Shown: positions 44,949 through 56,451 of the stretch, in pieces
How positions within the stretch are numbered: the first letter of the stretch is position 1
How the letters are laid out: each line of letters starts with the position of its first letter
Source: Gracilaria gracilis
Taxonomy: Eukaryota > Rhodophyta > Florideophyceae > Gracilariales > Gracilariaceae
Assembly (NCBI GenBank): GCA_030374805.1
Contig: JARGSG010000032.1
Span: forward strand, 512,492 to 576,491
DNA: 64,000 nucleotides
Direction of reading: 5' to 3'
Notes under the pieces: generated by a model
What the model was told of the DNA's origin: nothing
The model's input: the letters and a program-made list of their open reading frames with translations, nothing else
The model's database searches: none
Translations under genes and position numbers: made by a program

Positions 44949-45237
44949 GAAAAAAATTGGGACTTGGCTCTCATTCTTGATCCCGCTGAGGACGAGGAGT
45001 GTTTGCGAGGTCTATAGGCAACTCCCTTTGTGTAGCTGCACGATTTGTAGTTTCCAATGATTTACACAGGTTCTGTAAACTGACCGTTATTGATTCCGCT
45101 ATTCCATTCATCATACTCCCTTCCGTGTCCAACCATCCTCGCTTTCTCACACCGTTCTCTAAATCCCCTTTAATCTCCAATTTATTTGTCTTTCCTGTTT
45201 TCTTTCCTCAACTTGGGCATTGGTATCAATTAACAAC

Positions 45238-47538
45238 ATGGTAGACAAGGCAAGAACGTGGGGCACACAGTCGCGCAAGAAGCCTGTAGGGGAGAAGAAG
45301 AAACTTGGTGAGGATAACAGAGGTTCAACACGAGTGGCTGCTAAAACAACGCCACGTAAATCACCAGCAGCGAAGGCCAACCACGGGCCTAATCCCACCG
45401 TCGGTCACCGCCATTCTCGGCGTAAAGGTACCTCTGGGAACACTAGCGATGTACATCAAAGTAGGCCATCGCCGAGCTCCCCAACGCGGTCCACTGGCAC
45501 CGTTGAACAAAATCCCAATTCTGAAGAAATTTCACCGGTTCCGAAAGCTCGAGAACCGGCAGGTTCGTTGACAAGGGATATTGTGGAAAATGTTCGAGTT
45601 TCACAAGAGGAACAAGAGAATGTCCGTGTCTCTGAACTGGAAAGTAGACCCACTGCAAGAGAGCTACAACGGAGTGTGGGCGATCCCAGAACCATTCCAC
45701 GGCAATCACCATTTTCGACGCGAAGGGCATCTACAGTTGCCTTGAAGCCCCGACGGGTCGGCATACAGCGTGTGGGAAGGGGAAATTCTCGGAACTCGAA
45801 TTTGTTAGGGCGAAAAAGACTCAGAGAGAAGAACTCTGAGCGGCGTGTGGCTGACACTGTGGACAATGCGGATAATGCAGGGGATGAAATAACTCCAGTA
45901 TATCGTGCAATGAAGAGGACTCTAACCTCTACTGTTCCACGAAGAACAGAAGTAGATGGAGTACAGGGAACAAGGGAGGTACATGAAGTGGAGCAGGAGG
46001 AGGAAGAAGACAGGGCAACTGTCGAGAAAAAAATCAGGTCTTCTGGAAACCACAGAAATTTGCTGAAAGAAATCAATAGCTTGAAAGCAAAGGTGAAGAA
46101 GTTGGAGGAGGATTTGATGATACGGGGAGTCCTTGTAACGGTTGCGAAAGAGCAGAGCACAGCATTAAAAACTAAGCTTGAGGAGACGGAACTGGTGATT
46201 GAAGGTTTACGTGGTGCATTGAAGCAGGAGGGCAGTAACACTTCCCGTACCGGTGAACCCGGACAAAACGGACGAAAGAAGCATCAAATCGCTGTAAGCG
46301 ATGCGTTTCGAGGGGATGCACGAGGAGTGTATCACAATATGTTGACTTGGGCCAGGAGATAGACCAGTGAACTGTGTTTTGAAGGTGAGAAAGCTTCAAG
46401 GAATTGGATCAATCGAGCTGAGATATTGGAGGGAGCGACGAAGAATGGAGAAGGGATAATTCGAAACGAGGGGGATGGTGTCGCGATAGTTCCCAAGAAT
46501 CCTGTGAAGCTCCTTGCCAGTTTTGGAATGTTCACACCATCTGTTGAAGGAGGTGCGGATGCGCTGCTGAAGACTATGGTACAGGGTGAGTTGAAAGAAG
46601 TGAGTTGGGAAGGAATTAGACAGGCCTCTCTCACAGAAAGATGCATATTAGAAGTGTGTGCGGATATGTGTCTAAGGCAGAGAATGAAACAGACAATGAG
46701 TGATGTTGTGGGGGTGCGAAAGAGAAATACAAGGGATAAGTTTTCTTTGTTGTTGGGTTATGATCTGATATGGAGAAGAACGAAAGTGGTACAAGAAAAT
46801 GCCGATGAAGTTGAACAGCAGCTGAGGGAAGCACAAGAGAACATCTTGTGACTTGGTGCGAATGAAACCTCCCCCACGTCATGGTGGAGGAAGGCACCGC
46901 TTGATCGTTTGAATTAGTCGAAGGCTAAGAATGACGGGGATGAAATGGATACGAACGACCAGGACTTGTTCTTCAGAAACACGGTAGGTGTAAAAGTGTT
47001 GAAGGACTTCATTGCATATGATGTTGAGGATAAAGAGGAAGGGACATTAGTGGATGGCACGATACTGACACTCGCACGCTTAGACACATGGATTCTGACG
47101 GTTGTCGCTCTTGTTACTTCTCAATCTCCGAGAGGTGGGCAAAGGCAGAAACACTTCGCGAAGAAGTATGCAGAGTTATTACCTCTCTGTTGGAAAAAGT
47201 TGTTGGAAGATGTCCGGCAACATGTACAGAGAGGTTATTCCAAAGAGTTCCATCACTATGGGAGTGCAGCACATGAATGGACTGGAGTGCTGGGGAATGA
47301 TATGAGGGAGGCTACGATAGCGTTTCGAATGCCCTCGAGCGGAAAGATATACCTAACGTTGCGTGAACGTTTCTTCGTTGAGAATGTGAGCAAGAGATTG
47401 GGATCAGTTACAGATTGTTTTATAGGAGAGTGTGAGGAAAAGGACATGGATTTTAAGGAGATGGACATGCTGGGTTTTGGAAGTAGCACACCAGTGGGGG
47501 GAGGATTGCAACGTGGTGACAATGAACAAGAAGAATGA
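45238..47538 (+). pseudogene. Unknown forward ORF beside the transposase
   Basis: One frame of 767 codons from ATG 45238 to TGA 47536-47538, interrupted only by TAG 46360-46362, TGA 46849-46851 and TAG 46916-46918. The first 200 residues are basic and disordered (Lys/Arg/Ser/Pro). A coiled coil sits near residues 280-350 (EINSLKAKVKKLEEDL; LKTKLEETELVIEGLRG). The C-terminal 400 residues are mixed and probably globular, for example DTWILTVVALVTSQSP and LPLCWKKLLEDVRQHVQ. I recognise no family. It converges on the transposase 278 bp away, as accessory genes often do in large CACTA/KDZ-type elements. Confidence 0.6.
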
Positions 47539-47816
47539 CTGGGAATCTTTTACTGTTCTACTTCTATACGGGGTTCTTCGGGTTCAGTTGGGTTTTGAAC
47601 AGGCTCATGATAAAACCTATTGATGTAGAATCGATTTTGGAACCATTGGAGTGTAGAAGAAAATGGCTGGACTAGATACTTACAACGAACTATATGTACT
47701 GTTCCCTGTATTGCTGAACCCGGAACCATTCCATACCAAGGGGTGAGGTGTTCTGAGCTATTTAGTTTTGAATGGGCAGGGAAGGGCACAGTGTGGTTTT
47801 GCTCATCAGTTGTAGC

Positions 47817-50755
47817 CTAACGTAAAGATATGCATTGCAAAATATTGTCCAAAGCTGTTGCGGGAGGCAATACCTCAAAATACCGAACGAATGCCGCTTC
47901 TGGAACAAGGCCCGAGTATTTGAGAACAGACACACGAACAAGAGCGACCACGTGAGCAACCCATGTTGCACCTTGTTCTCCTTTGACCAAGATGGCCGAG
48001 AATTTGGGCTCCCTGCTCGGTCCGAAAGCTGGAGAGGAAAACACCCTTTGGTTGACAGGGTACTTGTTTCTACCTAAGACGATAGAATTGGATGAGGCAT
48101 CAAAATGTCGTAGAACGGGAACCATACCACCTCTTACAACTGATGAGTTCACGAGTGTTATCCTGATCTTCTCCGCTAAGTGGGATATGGGGTTATCTTC
48201 GAGCGTCTCCTCAACCAGGCTGAGGAACGTTGGAAGTGCTTGTTCCCCAATTTGGTCTAGAATGGAGATTGTATCATTATCCTGGAGGTCCTTCTCAATA
48301 TCAGATAGCGTCAGTGAAGATGAGGAGAGCCGCCTAACGTAGTGTCGAAGTTGTCCCATGGTTATCGAACGACCCCTCTTCGTAAATCGAGGAAGTTGAA
48401 TAGAAGGTATTGGGGAAGCGTATAGTGCGCGTGCCATGCCTTCTTGGAGATTATCACCAATCCATTTCTTTCTCACATTTTCATGTTCGATAGAGCGAAT
48501 GGTTTCCTGCACAGCCGTTGCAGTTCTTCTCGACGTTCGCCGATAATGCCTTTTGAATAAGAGGTGGCCATGCCCATACATCCCTGCATCGTAGTAGTGG
48601 GTACCTCCTAGACGTCTGATATCCTCGACGAGATGCTCAAGAAGATGGAACTTCAACGTTCCAAGTCTAGAGGGGTGGAAGTCGGCTAAGTTCTGGTCGT
48701 ACATTGTTTGAAGACTGTAATCTGGGCCTGGAGAGCTGAGAGAGGGCTTTTGTTCCAGTGTGGTTCTCGATTGTACCTGAAAATGGCGCCGACCACGTCT
48801 GAGTATTGTGTGAAGATGGTTTTGATAGGTGCTGTTTCATGTTCTCCATAACATGTATCAAAGAAAGCGCCTATGAATGGGAAAACCATGTCCAGTGCTT
48901 TGTAGTTCTTTGCCTCCAGCATTCTGCGTAGACCTTCGTTGGTGAATATACCGTTGAGAGACCTGCCTTTTTCTTCTGTAGAAAAGTCTCTGTGCAAGCC
49001 TCTAGCGGGGAAGTCCCTTACCATGGCGGCGAGGATGGCGTTTGCATGGTTTAGAAGTTGCGTGCGAACTGTTCGGAAGGAGCGCCGTGCGGATGCTCCT
49101 ATGATGGTTGACAGCGTGTGTGACTGAAGTCGCTCAATGATGGCTGTTTTAATGAGCTTTGATATGCCAAGATGAAGGTTGTGCAACGTTTTGGAGGAAA
49201 AGAGGCTGTAAGGAGAAAGTCCTGGGATCAAACGAAGGATGAAAGGGCTTTCTAGAAAAGATGGGGTAAGAGATACGGAGTTGGAGCGCATCAGAGAATC
49301 TGCCTGAGCTCTTCTGTCTCTAGCTCGACGGGGACGTCGTTCAAGGTATTCTTACTCTGCATTCTTCAAGACTGCGGAATATGTTTCCCTTAGTCGTTTC
49401 GTCTGGTTCTGTGTGTGCAAGGAGAAAGGGGTAGGCACATCACTGGATAAAGCTGAGCGTGGCACCTGGCATCTGTGACAGGGGCGTCCGGTCTTTGTGC
49501 CATGAAGAATATACAGAATATCCTTTGCTCCAGGTATGTCTGCGCAGTAACTTGCCAACAATGAATGGCATACCCGATGAACTTTGTCTTTCCCGGTGAA
49601 CTCAAATCCTTTCAATGCAAGGTTTAGAATAGGTTCTAGAATGCGACGAAGGGAGTGATGCATAATCTGCATCCCCGCATCGCGGAGAGATTCGTTGGAA
49701 ACGAAGAGCATGGCATCTGCTTGAGACGAAGAAACTTCTTCGAGAGCTGTAGGGAAGTATGCAACTACCGTTAGGTCCTCGCGGATACATTTGCGGCGTA
49801 GATGGTCGGAAAAGTTGAGGAAAACGAGGTGAAGGGGATAGGTGGTGACCGAAGTTTGCTTTAGAGTTGTTGAAGACTTATCGGTGTACACCTGCAGAAG
49901 ACCTACGAAAGATTCAATGAAACTTATTTCTTGAGTATGCCAAACTATTCTATTATCCAAGGAGCCCATGACCACTTCCTTCAGCTTGGAGGTGGCGTCT
50001 CTTGCGAGAGTTGCGCACATGGGATGAGAAATTTTCGTGGAGTGGGTCTGGGGGATAGGATGGAAGAATGTGTTTTCGCTGTTAGCCAACTGGAGCTGCT
50101 TGAGGAGGGTCTCAATTGGGTCTCTCGTGTGGAGGGTGGCGCTGAACTTACATCCTCGCGGGGAGATAGAGGTTCGTTCGAATCCATCGTTGGAAGCATA
50201 ACGTTCGAAGATAGCGTTCTTGAGTTCCGTACAGCCCTTGGAACTGGCAATGGTTTCGTTGAAGCGCTTCTGCGAGAAGCATGGGTTCCGAAGAAGACCA
50301 ATGAGCTCGTCTGCCTCACGGTGACCAAGGTTGGAGGCTACGGAAGCGAGACAGACGGTAAGATAATCCATGTGAAGAGCGCCGAGCGACTCTTCGGAAA
50401 GTGGAGGAGTAGAATCGTTTCCAATTGAGGTCTCAAAGGTTAGGGGAGAGGGTGACGCAGGTTTAGAACTCGACTCAATTCGGTCTGGTTCTGGAGGTTC
50501 CGGTGGAACGGAGACCTCCATTTCTTTGGGAGAGAAAGACTCGGCAGTACGGCAGGGGGCTGTAACGGTTTCCGAAGAAGAAGAGTTTGGAGGTGGGGCA
50601 GATAACTTGAAACGCTTGCTCCGTCGAATGCTGTGCTCACCGTATGGGATGGATTTGTGACGGTGAGAACACTGACTGACGTGTCTCTGAAGTGACAACC
50701 CTCCTCGCGCCATGAACGGACAACCGCGCTGTTTGTGACTGCAGTAGTAAACCAT
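47817..50755 (-). pseudogene. KDZ/Plavaka-like transposase
   Basis: From ATG 50755: an N-terminal zinc-finger-like segment (CSHKQRGCPFMARGGLSLQRHVSQC), a disordered linker, then VYTDKSSTTLKQTSVTTYPL, LTVVAYFPTALEE, and a block with SYCADIPGAKDIL and PCHRCQVPRSAL. The last resembles the DxPE...CxxC pattern of Plavaka-type transposases. After TAA 49352-49354 the same frame continues with the LHNLHLGISKLIKT helix and FTNEGLRRML. A one-base shift near 48700 leads to YDQNLADFHPSRLGTLKFHLLEH and HYYDAGMYGHGHLLFKRHYR. Order and spacing fit a cut-and-paste transposase of the KDZ superfamily. It has two disruptions only, so it is a fairly recent loss. I am sure it is a transposase, less sure of the family. 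Confidence 0.7.
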
Positions 50756-51440
50756 AATGGAGGGAAAGGGCTGAGTGAAGAGGAAGGGAACAAGCGCGGG
50801 AGAGAAGCGAAAGACGGAAGGACGGTGGGGAGGATGCTGAGGACAGGCAAAGGAGTGGAGAATAGATATGAGTTTAAATCACGTGCTTTTGTTCAAAAGA
50901 GGAACGCATGGACACGTCGACCTTGACGCCAGGGTTCCACCCTGATTATTCACCACTGAAAACAATTCTGTCGATTGATAACGATATATCTGTACACTTG
51001 TCCGATATCGGCCGACGACGCGTCAAATTCTCTGTGGTCTCTTCTCCTCCATGAACTTGGATCGTCGTCCCGACCAGCGTCCCAGTTGATGCTGATGTAG
51101 GTCACTGGCTTCTGGTACGTTTAAAAACGACGTTCCCTCCCTTTTTCATCCGAATCTGACTACGTTTTCCCATTGAGCTTCGACGAAGGCGATATTTGCT
51201 CCATTTCGTTCGGTTTCTCCCGCGCGGTGCGCAAAACATGATTGATGCTTTCCGAAACAGTTCTTTCACTTCCTAATCACATTATTTCGGACAGCATGCG
51301 ATTAGGAAGTTGAACGAAGCATTTCGGAGAATCTCCTTTTGGTGGGGTGCGGACGTTTGGGTTCTTTGGTAAGTTTATTCTTCCACGCTTCATACTTCTG
51401 AACCAACTACTAATATTGCTGAAACGATACCGAACTGGTC
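50756..51440. other. Upstream region of the transposase; no gene seen
   Basis: This should hold the transposase promoter. ORFs here (50735-50926, 51277-51541) lack recognisable domains. The sequence from about 51300 leads into the tandem duplication. Confidence 0.3.
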
Positions 51441-52432
51441 TGTACAGAAGAATTCGTAATGCTAAGTTTGGGAAAGCGAGGTTGGTCACTTTGTGCTTCG
51501 TTTCTGACATTTTAAGCGGAATTGTATTCCTTCGCAGGTAAACGCTTCTCGATATGCATCTGCGCGTAGTCTAATGGTCAGCGAGTGCGTTACGTGTACG
51601 AGGCAGCACGATTGATTCTGAATGGTAAGTTGGCTATGTTTTCATTGCGGGTTGGGTTCTTTCTGGCTTGATTCTGACATACTCTTCATCATTTCATTGC
51701 TAAACAGGTAAAGGAATGTTTCTCATGATGCTGGTTTTGCGACTATACGATTATGCGGATGGTCAACGGTGGCACCGTTGACCATCCCCATACTCCTATA
51801 ATCGCAGTGTCTCAATCTCTTGAATGCGTTCAGGTTCTTGGTACGTCTTGTTGAAATAGTGTGTTGGGAAACGCGTTTCTAAGTATTCAAACTTGTTGTT
51901 TGATCTTCTTCGCCGTTGACCACAGGTACTGTTGAGCACGAGGAATGTGGCACGATGCGAAATGGTTTTGTACAGAAGACTGCGTAATGGTAAGTTTAAA
52001 CTTAGGGAAAGCGAGATTGGTCACTTTCTGCTTTGTTTCTGACGTTTGACGCGGCATTTTTGTGATTCACAGGTAAGCGATTTCGATGCGATTGCATACG
52101 ACGTTGGTCTAATAGTGGGCACGTGCGTTACGTCTACGAGGCAGAACGAGTGATTCTTAAGGGTAAGTTGGCTATGTTTTCATGGCATGATGGTTTCTTC
52201 TTGGTTTGATTCCGACATGTTTTCCATCATTTCATTGCTTAACAGGTAAAGGATTGCTTCTCATGCTGCCCGTGTTGCGACTAGGGGAATATAGGGATGG
52301 TCAACGGTGCCTCAATCTCTTGAATGAGTTCATGTTATTGGTGCGTCTTGTTGATCTACTCTGTCTGGGAACTGCGTTTTTCAGTAATCTATCTTGTCGT
52401 TTCATTTTCTTAGCCGCTGAACACAGGGAGCT
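51441..52432. repeat. Tandem duplication, unit about 530 bp, with splice-like junctions
   Basis: 51441-51930 and 51969-52432 are diverged copies; TGTACAGAAG starts both (51441, 51969). Each copy alternates blocks ending GGTAAGTT... with tracts ending CAGGTAA, giving the look of short exons between 75-85 bp introns. One such exon has a tRNA-like A box (TAGTCTAATGG). No long coding frame spans either copy. It could be a decayed intron-rich gene or a non-coding transcript. Confidence 0.6.
51738..51807. repeat. 34-bp imperfect palindrome present in one duplicate only
   Basis: GATGGTCAACGGTG and its exact complement flank a single G, and imperfect pairing continues to about 34 bp per arm. The second tandem copy has only the left arm (about 52290), directly followed by the sequence that lies right of the palindrome in the first copy. 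The right arm is therefore an inverted duplication of the left. Confidence 0.8.
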
Positions 52433-52619
52433 CATGGTGGTACTACTGACTTTTTTCTTAGAAACAGATAGCACTCTGATATGCGGTACGTTTCTCACAA
52501 GAGTAATACTCTACACTCCAGATTGGGAATACTGATAACTCGCTTCCTTTCCGATCCCAATACAGATAAAACTAATTTCGAACGTTTTGCGAGGCGGTGA
52601 GCGCTACTTGCAATGAGCG

Positions 52620-52720
52620 AAGTGACATGCGACGCACGAACCGAGTAGTACAGTATCACCATGAGGCGCTTCGCCTCATGGCGGTACTGCAGTTCGCTAG
52701 TCGGCTCGCATTCTCTGCGA
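52620..52720. repeat. Long imperfect hairpin
   Basis: Core CCATGAGGCG / CGCCTCATGG (52659-52681, 3-nt loop). Pairing extends imperfectly outward (CAGTATCA opposite GCGGTACTG). No gene overlaps it. Confidence 0.65.
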
Positions 52721-52730
52721 AAATGCTCGC

Positions 52731-52811
52731 GCAGAGCGCCGTTCAATGGTGCTGGCGAGCATGAACCTGGCGAGGTTGACGCTCGCCGATGCCATTGAAC
52801 AGAGCTCTGCT
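52731..52811. repeat. 81-nt extended hairpin
   Basis: Outer arms GCAGAGC / GCTCTGC, middle arms GTTCAATGG / CCATTGAAC and GGCGAGC / GCTCGCC, and an inner AACCT / AGGTT with a GGCG loop. The shape is that of a precursor of small RNA or of a foldback insertion; expression is unknown. Confidence 0.7.
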
Positions 52812-53158
52812 AATGTAGTGAATAGGGATTAGAATAGCGATTACGATAGGTATTTTATAGGTGAATAGATACAAATAAAGGAAACTCTGGTTGAATAGGA
52901 AGCACTGGAACTAACGCTACTATTTCATAGGGTAGATGCGAGTATTCCAGTTAGTGGGACGTTTAATGTGCACCCAATGTTGAAACAGAAACTGTGCTTG
53001 GTAGAAACCTGCGCAGTTAATCCTGGCAGAGCAAACTAGCGCGACCGGAATACCACGGAGTATTTCCTGCGGACCACTACTGGGCGACCCAAGCAATTTT
53101 CTGCAAAATTTGGAAAAGCAGCACAGGGTAACTTTCCAATAAATTTACTGGACGACCC

Positions 53159-53989
53159 TTGCCAAATTCTGCGCGACCCTCGCCAAAAACTAGCATTTGC
53201 AGGACACAAACGACGGTTGCGGAAGTTTCGAGTGTCTCGGTAGACTCTGGCATCGTTGCCAGACGGAAACCGGTCACCTGGGATGATGTTCGCGTCATGA
53301 ACGGCGTGGACACGCCATTCGAGGCGGAAATTTTCCAAGTAATGGGTGCGGCTCGCGCTGCACCCCGCACTGCTGGAAGTCCCACCAGGAGCCCGGAGTC
53401 ACTGGAAGTAACCGTTGGGAACGTATCGCCACGGCGCCGCCACTTGGCACGCGCCGTTAATGACACCCTGTCCAGGGAGGCGGATCGCCCCACGGCTCCC
53501 CACTGCCACAGGCCGGTTAAGTCACGTGCATGCACGGAAGGCGCGCGTCGCGCTGCACCACTCGCAGCGCAACGCGGGAAAGCCACGACGAGCTCGTCAG
53601 AACCACCGTCGGTACGGGTTGAATCACGCAGAATTGCGGTACGCACACCGGAAGACCCGCCTCCACGGAAGACCACCCGGTCAACCGCGACGAGCGTATC
53701 GACACCCGACCCGGGAAATTCCCCTTCGCAGGGCGATAAGCGCACAGCTGTGACGACGACTCGGCAAGGCCGGCAGGTGTACTTACAAGCGTACATCGTC
53801 GACCGAATTGTCGGGCATTCCTGGAATCAGGAGGGTATACTACACTACCACGTCCGTTGGTACGGGTATGATCCGGCTCAGGACACCGCCGAGCCGATCG
53901 AGCATCTCCCACGTTCAAAGGTGGTTCAGTATCACCGTCGAACGGGAACAGCTCCATCAGCTACGCTGGGAAATGCCCAAGTGGGATGA
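53159..53989 (+). pseudogene. Gypsy C-terminal fragment with chromodomain
   Basis: A basic, Pro/Thr/Arg-rich region leads into a chromodomain near 53785-53945: AYIVDRIVGHSWNQEG, LHYHVRWYGYDPAQDT, AEPIEHLPRSKVV. Chromodomains sit at the C-terminus of chromovirus integrases. No integrase core precedes it; instead it starts right beside the inverted TGCTAGTT sequence. It fits as the missing end of gypsy-2 (ending about 41391), but a second related element is equally possible. The other frame at 53808-54224 has no domain. Confidence 0.7.
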
Positions 53990-54296
53990 GGGAGAACCGT
54001 GGAAACGGGAAGAGCTGAAGATGAAAAGTACACGTCATGGACGGGAAGAGATCACCGCTCATGCGCTGATACCCCGACCATGGTCGTGCATAATGTTTCG
54101 CGAACATACCCGAGGGGTTTTTCACCCAGCTTGCCGGTCATTACGTGGCAAGCACAGTTTTCCCAGTCGGAAGGGTGTGCATTTCCACGCGCACCGCGTG
54201 AAGAAGCTGGTTCACTACCGGTGACTACAAGAACACGTCATAGACGGAAGGAACCCACAAGCAGGAAGTTTTTATTGCTACTATTCGGACCCAGTC

Positions 54297-56183
54297 TTAC
54301 TGGTCATGACCACTCCCCTCGTTCGGAGGCTGGCCACTGCCGAGGCGTTGCGCCAGGACTTCCCGCATTGTGGATAGGTCGCCGGTCGCCGTATCGGCGC
54401 CGAGACCCACCTCTCGGAGGAACTGCGCGATGACGGCACCGGGATTCCCGCCCGTCTGGGGAGTATTCCCGGCAACCGCCGTGGAAGTCGGAACAGCCGA
54501 AGCTGACGCCGACGCCGCAGCGGCGGGCTCAGACTCCTGTGGGACAGCTTCTTCATTCTCCAGAGGAGTGCCGACAACCATCGCGTCGCCCGCCGCGTCG
54601 GATGCGTTATCCAATATGGGTTCGTTCTCTCCGCTAGAGCGGTAATAATCGTCCGAGTGGACGAACCCAATCGGATGACCGTCTGGGATTTTCCTCGGAG
54701 CATTCCGGAGTTCGGCCGCTTCATCAGCGGAAATCTCCCGTTGTTCTCACGGATCGAAGTACACGAAATTCCCCGCCAAGGCGGTATTGCGCCCCAGACC
54801 TGGGCCATGTCCACCGCCACCGGTGCGCCGGCCACTTTGGCCGATCGGGACCGCTTTCAAGTCAATACTTTCGATATAATCGAGTAGTTCGGGGACTTTT
54901 TCGGCGTTAGCCTGACTTTCAAGGGGGATGGTCATGTCGAGTTGAGGGATACCGGCCCGCACGCGCGGAGGAAAAAACCACAGTCTGTACTGGTCGTAAG
55001 CCTTGCTGAAGATGTACGCCGCAGCACGGACGGCCCATTCGGTGACTACAACCGACGAAAGCCCGCTACGCGGATCCGTCAGGAGGTATGATAATAAATA
55101 GGTGAGCCGGGGGCAGCTCTATGTATCATCCCTGGCATGCCTCGAGCTGAGCCCACCAGACTGGCAGAGGGACGTACTGACCTTGTCGGTGAGCGGAAGC
55201 AATACGCTCCACCTCCACGTTTTGATACGGAACGAAGTAGCCGAACCGGGTACGGCAGCGACGCTCGAAGCGGATGAATTCCTGAAGGAAGAAGGACCGA
55301 TAACGACGTGCGGGATAGCGGAATTCGGCCCGAATGATCGGTCGTTGTCAGCACAAGGCTTCCTGCCGACAACCGGGAATCCACGCCAAGCGAAGGTCTC
55401 CAACGGCGACAGCCGGTTGCAATAGCTCATCTCCCCGCGGGTGCGGTACTGCTCGACGTCGAACCTCATCTCTTGCGGGATGAGAAACTCGAACGGAGCC
55501 CGGCTCTGCCGTTGGTGTCCAATCCGCACCAGCGCGGCATGAGCCTGAGCTCGGGACTCGCCCGCATAGCGGAGAACCGGGTGTGCAGGTATGGCAACGG
55601 GCCGGCGCCAATCTCACGAAATGGTGACGATAGCCGGCAGGTCCCCGGGAAGGCGCTCATTGCCGTCGACGTACTGAAAAATCCGCTCGTCTTCGAACAC
55701 CGAGATCGGGTGGAACCACGGCGCAAGCCCGAGGCGCATAGCCTGTTGCCGATTGTTCGGGTTGAGCCCCACGAGGGAGTCGTAGGACGACCAATTGCTG
55801 CCCGCCCCGGAGCCGCTTGACGCCGCAACTTGGGAAGGGATCGCCACCGTCCCGGACGGTTGTCCTTGGTTCACACCAACCTGTTGCCCACCTTGCGGTA
55901 AGGGCACGGAACGGAATCCGGTGAATCCCTCTGCATGGGGTTGCTGAGAGCCACTCATGGTCAAGTTGATGACAGGAGTCGGAGGAGCGTGGTAGTTGGT
56001 GACCGAGGTGTCGGGAAGAGATGCTGGAGCAATGGTAACTGCGAGCGCAGGGTTGTGCGTTGGTGGAGAACGAAGAGTTGCCTGCGAGCCGGGAGAGGGC
56101 ATGCTTTTATCCTTCATGGTTGCCGCCGTCGTTTCCCTCTTTGAAGTGATATTTCCGCCTAAGGAGGGGGATAGGTAGTGCAA
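54297..56183 (-). pseudogene. Unknown reverse-strand gene downstream of the gypsy chromodomain
   Basis: One frame of about 628 codons, stopped at TGA 55614-55616, TAG 55119-55121 and TGA 54747-54749, with no frameshift. The N-terminus is Ser/Pro/Gln-rich. The middle (GNERLPGDLPAIVTIS; FEFLIPQEMRFDVEQY; DNDRSFGPNSAIPHVVIGP) looks globular. The tail is Ala-rich and ends VIAQFLREVGLGADTATGD. I recognise no family. It converges on the gypsy 3' end, and a purine tract GGAGGGGGATAG lies at 56163-56174, just past its start. It might be an antisense extra ORF of the retrotransposon or a structural protein; neither is shown. Confidence 0.55.
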
Positions 56184-56427
56184 CGCCCTCTGATGGAGGT
56201 TTCTGACTACTTAGTCAAATTCCTACATGTCAGAAGGGTGCTCTCAACAGGAGTATATGAATAGTAAGAGCCACTGTAGTAGGAAGGATACGTGGGACAC
56301 TGCTGAGCCAGGAGGTTGGCCACGTACACGTGAGACGGGCGCCACGGCGCGTGGGTAATTACCACTATGCGTGGGCCTAATTTTGTGAGTTTATTTAATT
56401 ACTTGTTGGCGTGAGCTCGCAACTTAG

Positions 56428-56451
56428 CATGGCGGCGACCTCGCCGCCATG
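56428..56451. repeat. Perfect 11-bp hairpin
   Basis: CATGGCGGCGA and TCGCCGCCATG separated by CC. It lies in non-coding DNA. Confidence 0.75.

Larger units (their letters stand above)
41392..53195. mobile_element. Possible large DNA transposon (11.8 kb) nested in gypsy-2
   Basis: TGCTAGTTTTAGGCG at 41392-41406 is matched, inverted, by CGCCAAAAACTAGCA at 53181-53195 (14 of 15 positions). Gypsy-2 coding-type sequence lies outside both ends: the integrase tail on the left, the chromodomain on the right. Inside are an unknown coiled-coil gene, the hairpin array, an unknown forward ORF and a KDZ/Plavaka-like transposase. I found no convincing target duplication. The terminal match is short and the interior may hold several separate insertions, so this is a hypothesis. 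Confidence 0.35.

Noticed and set aside
51560..51630. tRNA gene
   Set aside because: The A box TAGTCTAATGG is good, but no proper acceptor stem, anticodon stem or GGTTCGA B box can be formed. The tandem copy is even less tRNA-like.
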